Notes: a model not told the origin generated them from the sequence alone. Positions 53,017 to 61,929 are shown, counted from the first letter of the stretch. The stretch: 64,000 bases of DNA from Actinacidiphila paucisporea (GCF_900142575.1 NZ_FRBI01000028.1:43289-107288); one strand, 5' to 3'. A program made the numbers and translations.

Positions 53017-53753
53017 GGACGCGGCGGGTACTCATCCTCGGCGGCACCGCCGAGGCCCGGGCGCTCGCCGACCTGCTGGCCGGTGAGCCCGACCTGGACG
53101 TGACGTCGTCGCTCGCGGGCCGCACCCCCGACCCGCGGCTGCCCGCCGGGCAGGTCAGGATCGGCGGCTTCGGCGGCGCCGAAGGGCTGGCCGCGTGGCT
53201 GCGCGAGCAGCGGGTCGACGCGGTGGTCGACGCCACCCACCCCTTCGCCGACGCGATCAGCCGGCACGCGGCTGCCGCCGCCCGCGCCACCGGCGTACCG
53301 CTGCTGGCACTGCGCAGGCCCGGCTGGAACGCGGGGGAGCGGGACCGCTGGCACTGGGCCGGCACCCTCACCGAGGCCGCCCGCCTGCTCCCGGGGCTGG
53401 GACAGCGCCCGTTCCTCACCATCGGCCGCCAGGACCTGGCGGCCTTCGCCGGCCTCCCGCTCCCCTTCCTGGCCCGCTCGGTCGCCCCGCCGCCCCCGCC
53501 GCTGCCCGCGCGCTGCCGCATCCTGCTCGACCGCGGCCCCTTCACCCTCGACGCCGAGCGCGCCCTGCTCCGCGAGCACCGCGTCGACGTCCTGGTCACC
53601 AAGGACAGCGGCGGCCCCGCCACCGCCCCCAAACTCACCGCCGCCCGCGAGGCCGCCCTGCCCGTACTGATCGTCCGCCGTCCGCCGCCACCCCCCGGCG
53701 TACCCGCCGTGGCAGCCCCCGCCGCCGCGGTGGACTGGCTGCGCGCGCTGTGA
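53013..53753 (+). CDS. cobK: Precorrin-6A reductase
   Basis: A 246-aa NADPH-dependent reductase acting right after CobF. It begins RRVLILGGTAEARALADLL and has the VDAVVDATHPFADAISRHA motif, RPGWNAGERDRWHW, FLTIGRQDLAAFA and the LVTKDSGGPATAPKL segment, all CobK-typical. GTG start overlaps the bridging mini-ORF, so it probably belongs to the B12-controlled operon. Confidence 0.93.
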   Translation: MRTRRVLILGGTAEARALADLLAGEPDLDVTSSLAGRTPDPRLPAGQVRIGGFGGAEGLAAWLREQRVDAVVDATHPFADAISRHAAAAARATGVPLLALRRPGWNAGERDRWHWAGTLTEAARLLPGLGQRPFLTIGRQDLAAFAGLPLPFLARSVAPPPPPLPARCRILLDRGPFTLDAERALLREHRVDVLVTKDSGGPATAPKLTAAREAALPVLIVRRPPPPPGVPAVAAPAAAVDWLRAL

Positions 53754-53873
53754 GCCCGGGTGCCGCGAGCCCGGCGTGCGTGCCCCGTACGAAGCGGCCC
53801 GCCGCGCTGAGAGGCGCCAGAGCCGGGTCCGGGGGATGATGGAAAGGACCTGCAGCCCAGGCCGGGAGGCAGC

Positions 53874-54104
53874 ATGGACTACCCGGAAACCTACGAGCTG
53901 GTGTTCCACGCCGCCGCGGTCGAGGACGACGCGGTGCTCGTCCACCGCACCGACGCCGCCGGCGCCGGTGGCTACCCCATCTACCAGGACGAGACAGGTA
54001 TCGTCCGCGCCGAGATCAGTGCGAACGGCGAGGTCCGCATGGTCGCCAGCGGCGGCCACCAGACCCCCGACACCCCGCTGACCGTACGCTGCGTGCGGCC
54101 CTGA
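53874..54104 (+). CDS. Small DUF6296-like protein
   Basis: A 76-aa protein with GGGAGG before the ATG. The sequence (YELVFHAAA, VHRTDAAGAGGYPIYQD, TGIVRAEISANGEVRMV, ASGGHQ) resembles the small streptomycete family DUF6296, of unknown function. Likely a compact beta-rich cytosolic protein. The family label is from memory and moderately secure. Confidence 0.7.
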   Translation: MDYPETYELVFHAAAVEDDAVLVHRTDAAGAGGYPIYQDETGIVRAEISANGEVRMVASGGHQTPDTPLTVRCVRP

Positions 54105-54111
54105 CCGCGGG

Positions 54112-54175
54112 CGAGCCCCGGCTCGCGCGCGCTGACCCGGGCGAGCCCCGGGTCAGCGCGCCGAGCCGGGGCTCG
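54112..54175. terminator. Long near-perfect hairpin overlapping the nhaA stop codon
   Basis: Outer arms CGAGCCCCGGCTCG (54112-54125) and CGAGCCGGGGCTCG (54162-54175), inner arms CGCGCTGACCCGGG (54128-54141) and CCCGGGTCAGCGCG (54147-54160), loop of five. Twenty-eight paired bases with a small bulge. The minus-strand stop codon at 54153-54155 lies inside the stem. Confidence 0.9.
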
Positions 54176-56060
54176 CGCCGTCGATGAGCACCGCACGGTC
54201 CCGTGCGGCGACCACCGCGGCCGACAGGCTCTGGATGTCGTACGCCCCCTGGTGCCGCCGTCCGTTGATGAAGAAGGTGGGCGTGCCCGCCACCCCGCTC
54301 AGGTCCGCCGACTCCACGTCGCGCTCCACCCGCGCCGCGCCCTTGCGGCCGCGCAGCGCCTCCTGGAAGGCGCCCATGTCCAAGGACAGCTCCTTGGCGT
54401 GCGCCAGCAGGTCCTTGACCTGCAACCGGTCCTGGTGCTCGAAGAGCCGGTCGCGCATCTGCCAGAAGGCACCCTGGAACCCGGCGACCTCGGCGGCCTC
54501 CGCCGCGAGCTGGGCGTGCGGGTGCACGTCGTTCAGCGGCAGATGCCGCCACACGTACCTGACGTCGCCGAAGTCCGCGAGCAGCTCGCGTACCACCGAC
54601 TCCGCCTGCCCGCAGTAGGGGCACTCGAAGTCGCCGTACTCCACCACCGTCACCGGTGCGTCCAGCGGCCCGCGCACATGGTCGCGCTCCGGGTCGACCG
54701 GCTCGGCGAGGTCGACCACCGCCTCCGCGGTGCCCAGCAGCGCCCGCGCCCTGCGCTCTTTCGGCAGCCGGCCGGTGACCAGCGCCACCAGGGCGGTGGC
54801 GAGCATCGCGAAGACCACCGCGCTGAGCACGCCGATCTTGGCCTGGTCCAGTTGCCGCCCGTCGAAGGCCAGCGTCGCGATCAGCAGCGACACGGTGAAT
54901 CCGATACCGGCGATGGTCCCGCCGCCGGCCACCGCCGCCCAGCCCACCGGCGGCCGCATCCGGCCGCCGCTGAGCCGGGTGGCGAGCGCGGTCGCCCCCA
55001 CGACGCCGATCGGCTTGCCCAGCCCGTAGCCGAGCAGGATGCCCAGCGTGATCGGCGAGGTGAAGGCGCTGGACAGCAGCGAGCCGTTGATCTCGATCCC
55101 GGCGTTGGCCAGCGCGAACAGCGGCACGATCAGGTAGCTGGTCCACGGGTGGTAGAGCCGCTGCAACCGGTCGTTGGGCGACAGCGCGGACGCGATGCCC
55201 TGCCGGGCCTCGCGCTCCAGGTCGGCCGTCGGCTGCTCCCGGAAGGCCCGGAAGACGCCACTGGCCCGCTCCAGCGCGTCCCGCGGCGCCGGATAGGCGT
55301 ACGACATCAGGCCCATGATCAGGCCCACCACCACCGGGTCCACCCCGGACTGCAGGAACGCGCCCCAGGCGACGATCGCCAGCACCGCGTAGACCGGCCC
55401 GCGCCGCGTCCCGGTCCTGCGCACCAGCGCCGCCGCCACCAGCACTCCGACACCGATCAGCAGCGGCGTCCACGACAGGTGCTCGCTGTACGCGGTCGCG
55501 ATCACCGCGAGCGCCAGGAAGTCGTCCACCACCGCCACGGTGAGGATGAAGGTGTGCAGCCGGCGCGGGAAACGCGAACCGAGCAGCGCCAGCATGCCCA
55601 GCGCGAACGCGGTGTCGGTGGACATCGCGGTACCCCAGCCGTGTGCCGACGACCGGCCGGAGTTCACCGCCAGATAGATCGCCACCGGCACGACCATGCC
55701 GCTGACCCCGGCCAGCAGCGGCAGCGGGATCCGCCGCCGGTCCCGCAGTTCCCCCATGTCGAACTCGCGCCGCGCCTCCAGCCCCACGACCAGGAAGAAC
55801 AGCGTCATCAGCCCGCTGTTCACCCACTCCCGCAGGTCCATGTCGATGCCGTGCGCCCCCAGCCGCACCGACAGATGCGTGCCCCACACCGTCGCGTAGC
55901 CGCCCGGCGCGATGTTCACCCACGCCAGCGCCGCCAGCGTCGCACCCAGCAGCACCGCCGCGCTGCCGGTCTCCGTGCGGATGTACGCCCACGGCGACGA
56001 GACACCGGAGCTGTCCCGCTCGGTCCGACCCGTCAAGGGCGTGCTAAAGCCCCGGAACAT
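54153..56060 (-). CDS. nhaA: NhaA Na+/H+ antiporter fused to a DsbA-like thioredoxin domain
   Basis: A 635-aa protein. Residues about 25-435 are NhaA with its helices, the paired aspartates in VAVVDDFLALAVIATAYS, ANAGIEI and GKPIGV. Residues about 455-620 are a thioredoxin-like DsbA/DSBA-type domain with CPYC at 480-483 and the cis-Pro in GVAGTPTFFING. This fusion is known from actinobacteria; its biological meaning is unclear. GGGAGG precedes the ATG. It exports sodium at the cost of protons at alkaline pH. Confidence 0.94.
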   Translation of the reverse strand: MFRGFSTPLTGRTERDSSGVSSPWAYIRTETGSAAVLLGATLAALAWVNIAPGGYATVWGTHLSVRLGAHGIDMDLREWVNSGLMTLFFLVVGLEARREFDMGELRDRRRIPLPLLAGVSGMVVPVAIYLAVNSGRSSAHGWGTAMSTDTAFALGMLALLGSRFPRRLHTFILTVAVVDDFLALAVIATAYSEHLSWTPLLIGVGVLVAAALVRRTGTRRGPVYAVLAIVAWGAFLQSGVDPVVVGLIMGLMSYAYPAPRDALERASGVFRAFREQPTADLEREARQGIASALSPNDRLQRLYHPWTSYLIVPLFALANAGIEINGSLLSSAFTSPITLGILLGYGLGKPIGVVGATALATRLSGGRMRPPVGWAAVAGGGTIAGIGFTVSLLIATLAFDGRQLDQAKIGVLSAVVFAMLATALVALVTGRLPKERRARALLGTAEAVVDLAEPVDPERDHVRGPLDAPVTVVEYGDFECPYCGQAESVVRELLADFGDVRYVWRHLPLNDVHPHAQLAAEAAEVAGFQGAFWQMRDRLFEHQDRLQVKDLLAHAKELSLDMGAFQEALRGRKGAARVERDVESADLSGVAGTPTFFINGRRHQGAYDIQSLSAAVVAARDRAVLIDGASPGSAR

Positions 56061-56224
56061 CCAGCCTCCCGCAGTTCATGTATGCCACACCCTGGCACGA
56101 GCGGACCCCGCGTGGCGCGCCGACCCGGTAGCCGGGCACCGCCGTGCCCGGCTGAACGCCGATCGGACGCCGTACGTAGAAGGCGGCGACAAGCGGGCGT
56201 CCGCGAGCCTTCCCAGGTGGGAGG

Positions 56225-56506
56225 ATGGGGGAGGCCGGGCAAGCGGACGACGACGACGAGGGGCGGCCGGTGGTGGCGCGGGACGATGCCGTGATCGGCT
56301 GTACCGGGGAGCTGCTGGTCGGCACCCGCGGCGGCCAAGGGCCCGGCGAGGTCCTGGTGCGGGTCAGGGGCGGCACCGAGGCCTTCCTCGCCTGGTCCGA
56401 CTACCCGCTGCCGAAGGGCGCCACGGTGCTCGTGGTGGATTCCCGCGGTACGCGCCAGGTCGACGTGATCGAGTGGGCCGACCCGCTGGACGCCCCGGCC
56501 GGCTGA
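56225..56506 (+). CDS. NfeD-like OB-fold protein upstream of flotillin
   Basis: A 93-aa protein. After an acidic start (QADDDDEGRP) comes a small beta-barrel: VIGCTGELLV, GEVLVRVRGGTEAFLAWSD, KGATVLVVDSRG and RQVDVIEW. This matches the soluble C-terminal domain of NfeD proteins, which are partners of SPFH proteins. The ATG follows GGGAGG closely; a GTG at 56270 behind GAGGGG is an alternative start. It lies 26 bp before the flotillin gene. Confidence 0.8.
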   Translation: MGEAGQADDDDEGRPVVARDDAVIGCTGELLVGTRGGQGPGEVLVRVRGGTEAFLAWSDYPLPKGATVLVVDSRGTRQVDVIEWADPLDAPAG

Positions 56507-56532
56507 GCCGCGCAGACGAAGGAGAGTCAAGG

Positions 56533-57693
56533 ATGTTCGGTTATCGCGTACCCGCCCCCGACGAGGCGATGCTGATCTCGGGCGGTCGCCGTGGACTGGG
56601 CGGTGCGCCCTTCCGGGTGGTCACCGGGCACGGCAAGTTCGTCCTGCCGGTCTTCCGCAAGACCCGGTTCCTGACCCTGGCGATGTGCGAGTCCGAGGTC
56701 GCCGAGACCTGCGTGACCCGGCAGGGCATCGCCCTGACGGTGAAGGCCGTCATCGCCTTCAAGGTCGGCAACGACCACGAGAGCATCGTCAACGCCGGGC
56801 AGCGCTTCCTGTCCGACCAGGACCAGATGTCGATCCTCACCGGCCGCATCTTCGCCGGCCACCTGCGGTCGATCATCGGCTCGATGACCGTCGAGGAGAT
56901 CGTCACCGAGCGGCAGAAGCTCGCCACCGAGGTCCTGGAGACCTCCAAGACGGAGATGGCCAAGATCGGCCTGACCGTCGACTCGCTGCAGATCCAGTCC
57001 ATCGACGACGGCGACACCGGCTACATCGACGCGATGTCCGCCCCGCACAAGGCCGCCATCCAGCGGCAGGCGCAGATCGCCCAGGCCCAGGCCACCCAGG
57101 CATCGGTGGAGGCCCAGCAGGTCGCCGCCCGCAACCAGGCCGAGTACGCCCGGCAGACCGCCGTGGTCCAGGCCGAGTACTCCGCCCAGGTGGACCGCGC
57201 CCAGGCGCAGGCCGCCCAGGCAGGCCCGCTCGCCCAGGCCCACGCCCAGCAGGAGGTCCTCGCCGCGCAGACCGAACTGGCGCTGCGGGCCGCCGAGCTG
57301 CGCCAGCAGCAGCTGGTCGCCGAGGTCGTCAAGCCCGCCGAGGCGGAGGCGGAGCGGATCCGGGTGCTGGCCGTCGCCGACGCCGAGCGGATGCGGATCC
57401 AGGCCGCCGCGGCCGCCTCCCACGACCGGGTCGCCCTGGACCGGATGCTCATCGACCAGCTCCCGCTGATCGTCAAGGAGGCCGCCGCCGGCCTGTCCGG
57501 TGCGAACGTCAACGTCCTCAACGGCGCCGACGGCCTCAGCGAGATCGCCGCGGGACTGGTCAGCCAGGGCCTGACCATCCTGGACTCGGTCCGCAAGAAC
57601 CTGGGCCCCGACGGCTCCCCGGCCGCGGCGCCGACCGGCGCTGTCGAGGTCCGCGGCCACGGCAGGAAGGACGGCCAGGTCGACATCGACTGA
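56533..57693 (+). CDS. Flotillin-like SPFH-domain protein
   Basis: A 386-aa protein. Residues about 5-180 form the SPFH/band-7 domain (RVVTGHGKFVLPVFRKTRFLTL split by a turn, TRQGIALTVKAVIAFKVG). Then comes a long Ala/Gln-rich coiled coil with AQAQATQ and AEAERI repeats, and a C-terminal region ending in a basic tail. It lacks a clear N-terminal membrane helix. Flotillins organise membrane microdomains, and the preceding NfeD-like gene is the usual partner. GGAGAG before the ATG. Confidence 0.92.
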   Translation: MFGYRVPAPDEAMLISGGRRGLGGAPFRVVTGHGKFVLPVFRKTRFLTLAMCESEVAETCVTRQGIALTVKAVIAFKVGNDHESIVNAGQRFLSDQDQMSILTGRIFAGHLRSIIGSMTVEEIVTERQKLATEVLETSKTEMAKIGLTVDSLQIQSIDDGDTGYIDAMSAPHKAAIQRQAQIAQAQATQASVEAQQVAARNQAEYARQTAVVQAEYSAQVDRAQAQAAQAGPLAQAHAQQEVLAAQTELALRAAELRQQQLVAEVVKPAEAEAERIRVLAVADAERMRIQAAAAASHDRVALDRMLIDQLPLIVKEAAAGLSGANVNVLNGADGLSEIAAGLVSQGLTILDSVRKNLGPDGSPAAAPTGAVEVRGHGRKDGQVDID

Positions 57694-57954
57694 CGCCGCA
57701 GGCACCACCGCGACGACGCCGCCGAGGCCCCGGGCCCGGCGGCGTCGCCGCGTGCGGCCACGGTCTGCGCCGCCCCGTGAAGTGGCGCCCCCGCAGCACC
57801 GGCCGCACAGTGGAACGAGAGGGCCGGACCCCCAGTCCGCGCCGGACGCCCGCCCACAGGACGCCCGCCGCGCCAGGCCCGCGAGGTACCGCCGCGCGAC
57901 CGGAACGGGCCGGCCGGTACGACGATCCACCCTTCCCAGCTAAGGGGTATTCCC

Positions 57955-58386
57955 ATGGCGAACGAGAACGCGTCCACGTCCGTCTCCACCCGCAGCGGCG
58001 ACGTCGGCGGCAAGACCACCATCGCCGACTCCGTCGTGGCGGTCATCGCCGGTATTGCCGCCCGCGAGGTCGACGGCGTCCACACCCTGGGCGGCGGCGC
58101 CTCCCGGGCGGTGGGCGCCGTACGCGACACGATGGCGCGCTCCAAAGACTTCACCCGCGGCGTGAAGGTCGAGGTCGGCGAGAAGCAGGCCGCCGTCGAC
58201 CTGGACGTCGTCGTCCTCTACGGAACCGAGATCGCCGACGCCGCCACCCAGATCCGCTCCCACGTCGCGAACGCGGTGGAGCGCATGACCGGCCTCGAAG
58301 TCGTCGAGATCAACGTCAGCGTCCGCGACGTCTACATCCCCGGCGAGGACAACGACGACGAGGAGTCCCAGTCCCGGGTCCGCTGA
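57955..58386 (+). CDS. Asp23/Gls24-family envelope stress protein
   Basis: A 143-aa protein with the Asp23 domain: TTIADSVVAVIAGIAAREVDG split by its helix, GVKVEVGEKQAAVDLDVVVLYG, and VVEINVSVRDVYIP. N- and C-termini are disordered and polar. These proteins are membrane-peripheral and linked to envelope stress. AAGGGG precedes the ATG. It may be read from its own promoter in the 261-bp gap after the flotillin gene. Confidence 0.92.
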   Translation: MANENASTSVSTRSGDVGGKTTIADSVVAVIAGIAAREVDGVHTLGGGASRAVGAVRDTMARSKDFTRGVKVEVGEKQAAVDLDVVVLYGTEIADAATQIRSHVANAVERMTGLEVVEINVSVRDVYIPGEDNDDEESQSRVR

Positions 58387-58484
58387 CCCGCGGCCTTCGA
58401 CGAGGCCTTCGACGCGGCCGACCCCTCCCGCCTCCTCCCGGCCCCGCCCGGGGCCGGGAGGAGGCGGCCGCGGTCGGACCGGTC

Positions 58485-59099
58485 CTAGGTGATCCAGCCA
58501 GCCTCGTGGGCGATTCGGATCGCGTCGATGCGGTTGCGTGCGGAAAGTTTGGTGACGCTGGTGGTGAGGTAATTGCGGACGGTGCCGGGGGAGAGGCACA
58601 TGATGTCGGAGATCTCATGCGGCTCGGCCCCGGTCGCGGCCATCCGCAGGACGTTGAGCTCCCGGTCGGTGAGGGGGCATTCTCCGGCGTCCCAGGCGGC
58701 GAGGGCGAGTTCGGGGTCGATGGTGCGCTGCCCCGCCGCGACCCGGCGGATCGTGTCGGCGAGTTGATGGGGCGGGGCGTCCTTGAGGAGGAAGCCGGTG
58801 ACGCGGGCGTCGAGCGCTCGGCGCAGGGTGCCGGGGCGGCCGAGGCTGGTGAGGATGAGGCATCGGCAGGTGGGGAGCTTCTCGTTGAGCAGGGTGACGG
58901 CCGTGAGGCCGTCGAGCCCGGGCAGGTCGATGTCGATGACGGCGACATCGGGCGTGTGCAGGAGTGCGGTGGAAAGGATCTCGTCACCGCGGCCGACGTC
59001 GGCGACGATGCTGAGATCGTCCTCGAGTTCGATGAGGGCGACGAGTGCCCCCCGGACCATCTGTACGTCTTCGGCTAATAGGATCTTGAGTTTCCTCAT
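58485..59099 (-). CDS. NarL/FixJ-family response regulator
   Basis: A 204-aa regulator. The receiver domain has the acidic pair in LLAEDVQMVRGAL, the phospho-acceptor Asp in VAVIDIDLPGLDG, Thr in LILTSLG and Lys in FLLKDAPP. The C-terminal LuxR helix-turn-helix is LTDRELNVLRMAATGAEPHEI, then SPGTVRNYLTTSVTKL. All phosphorylation residues are intact. The expected partner kinase upstream on the same strand is degenerate. Confidence 0.93.
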   Translation of the reverse strand: MRKLKILLAEDVQMVRGALVALIELEDDLSIVADVGRGDEILSTALLHTPDVAVIDIDLPGLDGLTAVTLLNEKLPTCRCLILTSLGRPGTLRRALDARVTGFLLKDAPPHQLADTIRRVAAGQRTIDPELALAAWDAGECPLTDRELNVLRMAATGAEPHEISDIMCLSPGTVRNYLTTSVTKLSARNRIDAIRIAHEAGWIT

Positions 59100-59137
59100 G
59101 CCGCCCCCATAGATCGACAGTTGTTCCGGTCAGATGC

Positions 59138-59833
59138 CTAGCTGACGGGCTGTTCGGGCGATCTCGTCGAGCAGCCCATGGGCCGTGCAGCAGGTCCGGC
59201 GCCCCCGCCCGCGGACCGGTCGGCCGCCCGGCGCTGCGCGTTGCCGAGCAGCGCCGGTACGACGAGGTGGAACCGGCTGCCGTCGGCGGCCCTGGTGGAT
59301 ACCGGGCCGCCGGCAGCGCAGGCCCGGCGCTGGACGCTCTCCAGGGCCCTGCCGTGGCGGAGCATGCCGGTGACCCCTACGCGCAGCGCGCCGGCCAGGA
59401 CGGCGTCCTGGGCCCGGAGGAGCGGCCCGCGGCGGTCGGTGACGGTTGCCTCCATGCCGGCGGCGGCCGGTAGCAGGCGGGAACCGGCCCGGAATTCCGT
59501 ATCCGTACCCCGATCATGTCCGAGAAAAGCGCGTGGCGAGACGATGCACACCTCTTGCGCGGTCAGTGTCGCGATACGCCGCGAACGGCGCCGGTGCGGT
59601 GCGCCGGGTGACGTGCGCAGATACCCGGTGGTGAGGACGCCGGCAACGAAAAAGGCCTCGACGGTGAGGTCGAGGCCCCAGGGCCGGCCCCGGTAGGCGG
59701 TGAACAGGCCGATGAGCAGGTGGCAGGCGAGCATCACCGACGTGATCGAGCGGGCCATGTGGAGGAGCGGCGTTCCCGGAGGTCCGCTCCGGCCGGGCGC
59801 GGGGTCGCCGTCGGGGTCGGCTGCGATGACCAC
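59138..59833 (-). pseudogene. Shortened, degenerate DesK-type histidine kinase
   Basis: An open frame of 231 aa with a good ribosome site (GGAGG before GTG). The N-terminal part has two hydrophobic helices (SITSVMLACHLLIGLFTAY and DLTVEAFFVAGVLTTGYL). The C-terminal part aligns with the HATPase region of NarL-partner kinases: RLLPAAAGMEATVTD, VLAGALRVGVTGMLRHGRA (N-box, with Gly where Asn should be), then directly SVQRRACAAGGPVST (region after the G2 box). The phospho-acceptor His region and the DxG nucleotide loop are absent. It therefore cannot act as a normal kinase. Gene order fits a former kinase-regulator pair. Alternatively a functional non-kinase sensor. Confidence 0.6.
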
Positions 59834-60624
59834 CACAAACCTCCGGGGAGCGAGTGAATCGGACTCGGAAGTGGAGCGACCCGTAGCCGGACAACGGGTC
59901 TTGTACCGGGGCTTCTCGCTGTTCTGGTACGGCAACAGGTCCGGGTCCCGGCCACCCGGGCCCGGGTGGTGGCCCGGGCGGGCGGGACAGGGCGGCGGAC
60001 ACCGGTGGCGCACGAGCGATCAGTGCCGCGTCGCCCGCCCCCGCCGCGGTGGCGCGGCGGGCCGGGCTGCGGGCGATCTGCTCGCCCGCTGTCGCGGCCT
60101 TCCGGGACGACGGTTCTGTCGAGGTTCGATTCACCGCAGTATGCGCGAGCCGTCCGTCCAGCGGTAGTCGGGGTCTCACATGGCGGCGGCCGCCGGGAGC
60201 GGTCCCACACCCGCCGCGGCGGGGCCGCAGCGGGCGACGAGGCAGGTCAGAATGCCGGGTGCCGGCCGGCAGTGAACCGGCGCTAACCTGCGAGGAATTC
60301 CTCCTGGATTGCGGTGCCGACCCGGCCCGCCGGGCGCGTCACGGCCGGGGACGGCGGGCACGGCGATGCTCCGGCCCGCCGGATCCGGTTCCGCTGCGTG
60401 TCCGGGCCCGGTCGGCGGTCCGGTGGGCCGGAGGTGGTGGTGGGTCCGGTCCGCCGGGCGTGGCCGGTCCGTTGCGCTCTGCGCGGGCGGACGGGTCCGC
60501 ACGGGTTTTGTTGTGGCCGAAGTGAGAAAAACCCTCTTAGCACGATGCCACGCAGTCCCCGGGTCTGTCGAACAGTGTCTCCTCCTCACCGCGGTGGCCG
60601 CCGAGCCTGATGTAGGGAGCAGCC
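59834..60624. other. Gene-poor interval at the left border of the biosynthetic genes
   Basis: No supported ORF in 791 bp. It holds the perfect palindrome GAGGAATTCCTC (60293-60304) and the inverted repeat GGGTTTT-N18-AAAACCC (60503-60534), which lies 90 bp before the MarR-like gene and is AT-richer than its surroundings. Both are candidate regulatory sites. Confidence 0.5.
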
Positions 60625-61125
60625 ATGACAACTGGCCCGATCCTCGATCCGCGGGTCCTCGGCAGGGCCGAGACGGCTCACCGGGCGCTGCTGGACGCTG
60701 TGTTGGGCGAGGCGGGTGCCTCGCACCAGCAGTGGATCGCGCTCAACATCAGCACGTTGAGCCCGAACGAGCTGGACCGGGACCGCCTCGTGGCCCGGCT
60801 GGCCATCGCCACGAAGACGGACCGGCACTCGGCGTCCGCGGTGGTCGGCGAGTTGCTGGCGGCGGGTCTGCTGGCGATCCTGCCCGGCGGCGGCTGCCCG
60901 GTGCGGGCCACCGCGTTGGGCCTGGAGTTGCAGAGCCGCATCCGGGGCGTGTTCGACGAGGCCATCGCCCGGCTCTACCTGGGCATTCCCCAGGAGGACC
61001 TGACGGTCACCAGCCGCACCCTGGTCGAGATGACCGCCCGGATCGACGCCGAGTTGCTGGAGCGCCCGCCGGCCCGGCGCAACGGCTGGCGGGTGCCGCC
61101 GGCGGCACCGGGAGCCGCGGTGTGA
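60625..61125 (+). CDS. MarR-like winged-helix regulator
   Basis: A 166-aa protein with the MarR arrangement: N-terminal dimer helix (HRALLDAVLGEAGASHQQW), recognition region (DRDRLVARLAIATKTDRHSASAVVGELLAAGLL), a wing around PGGGCPVRATALG and C-terminal helices (RTLVEMTARIDAELL). GGGAG precedes the ATG. It stands first among the biosynthesis-type genes and may be their pathway regulator. Ligand unknown. Confidence 0.8.
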   Translation: MTTGPILDPRVLGRAETAHRALLDAVLGEAGASHQQWIALNISTLSPNELDRDRLVARLAIATKTDRHSASAVVGELLAAGLLAILPGGGCPVRATALGLELQSRIRGVFDEAIARLYLGIPQEDLTVTSRTLVEMTARIDAELLERPPARRNGWRVPPAAPGAAV

Positions 61126-61297
61126 GGGTCGGCTCACGCAGCCGCCGCAAAGCGGGGATTGACGCCGGCTCGGAGCGCGTGTCACGATAACGGCCGACGG
61201 CAGATTTGTGCCCCGATCCGAATTCGCCGCCCTTCTGAACAGCCCGAACGACACGGCCGGACCTGCGGTTCCGTGCGATGACATGATCCGGTATCCG

Positions 61298-61322
61298 GCG
61301 GCGCCTCCCGCGCCGCTTTTTT
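61298..61322 (+). terminator. Intrinsic terminator with T-tract
   Basis: GCGGCGC (61298-61304), loop CTCCC, GCGCCGC (61310-61316), then six T. Terminators with T-tracts are uncommon in Streptomyces-type DNA. It is 170 bp after the MarR-like gene. Confidence 0.85.
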
Positions 61323-61497
61323 CATGCCCCGACGTCCGCCGGCTCCGGTTGGCGGCGCCCGCATAGGGCCACGCTGCATTCCTGGCCGGGTCGTGCCCTG
61401 AACCGATCGGCCGGGCATCCCTGTGCGGATCCGCCCGGCCGCGGATTTCCGAGCCGTATCGCCGCTTACGCGTGGTGCCGCCCGCGAGCGGTGACAG

Positions 61498-61511
61498 AGC
61501 GGTCGACCGCT
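61498..61511. promoter_or_regulatory. Perfect 14-bp palindrome AGCGGTCGACCGCT
   Basis: Lies 100 bp upstream of the small beta-rich gene, and symmetry continues for a few more bases with one mismatch. Candidate operator for the MarR-like protein (inference). Confidence 0.45.
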
Positions 61512-61611
61512 GTTCGGCCCGTCGCTTTCGACCCGCGCCGCTGTCCCGCTCGTATGCGAGTCGGGGCGGGCGGGCCTTTCCTGTTCTTCTCGCCGCTGAA
61601 GGGGAGTTGCT

Positions 61612-61929
61612 GTGAGCTCGATAGCTGGAACGTGGGATGTGACGGTGAAATCCCCGGTGGGTGATTTGGCTGTCGTCTACACCTTCACCGATGCCGCCGG
61701 TGCGGTGGCGGGTACCGCCGCCAGCGATGCCGAGACGGTGTCGCTGGCGAACGTGGTCAGCAAGGAGACCCCGGAGGGCCGGCAGGTGACCTGGCGGCAG
61801 TCGGTGACCAAGCCCGCGAAGCTGAATCTCGAATTCGACGTCATCTTCGTCGGTGACACGTTGTCCGGGCATTCGAAGGTCAGCCGGCTGCTGCCGAAGA
61901 TCAGCGTCTCCGGATCGCGTCGGGCCTGA
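61612..61929 (+). CDS. Small beta-rich protein of natural-product clusters
   Basis: A 105-aa protein starting at GTG behind GGGGAG. The sequence reads as alternating strands in a lipocalin-like pattern: IAGTWDVTVKSPVGDLAVVY, AGAVAGTAASDAETVSL, GRQVTWRQSVTKPAKLNLEF and VGDTLSGHSKVSRLLP. Similar small proteins occur in aromatic polyketide and other clusters; their role (binding, cyclisation aid) is unproven. Confidence 0.72.
   Translation: MSSIAGTWDVTVKSPVGDLAVVYTFTDAAGAVAGTAASDAETVSLANVVSKETPEGRQVTWRQSVTKPAKLNLEFDVIFVGDTLSGHSKVSRLLPKISVSGSRRA

Larger units (their letters stand above)
61126..61611. other. Intergenic region after the MarR-like gene
   Basis: No supported ORF in 486 bp. It contains a T-tailed terminator (61298-61322), a 14-bp palindrome (61498-61511) and, near the end, the inverted repeat CTCG-TATG-CGAG ahead of the next gene. 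Confidence 0.5.

Noticed and set aside
56685..57690. Plus-strand frame inside the flotillin gene
   Set aside because: Out-of-frame shadow of the coiled-coil region.
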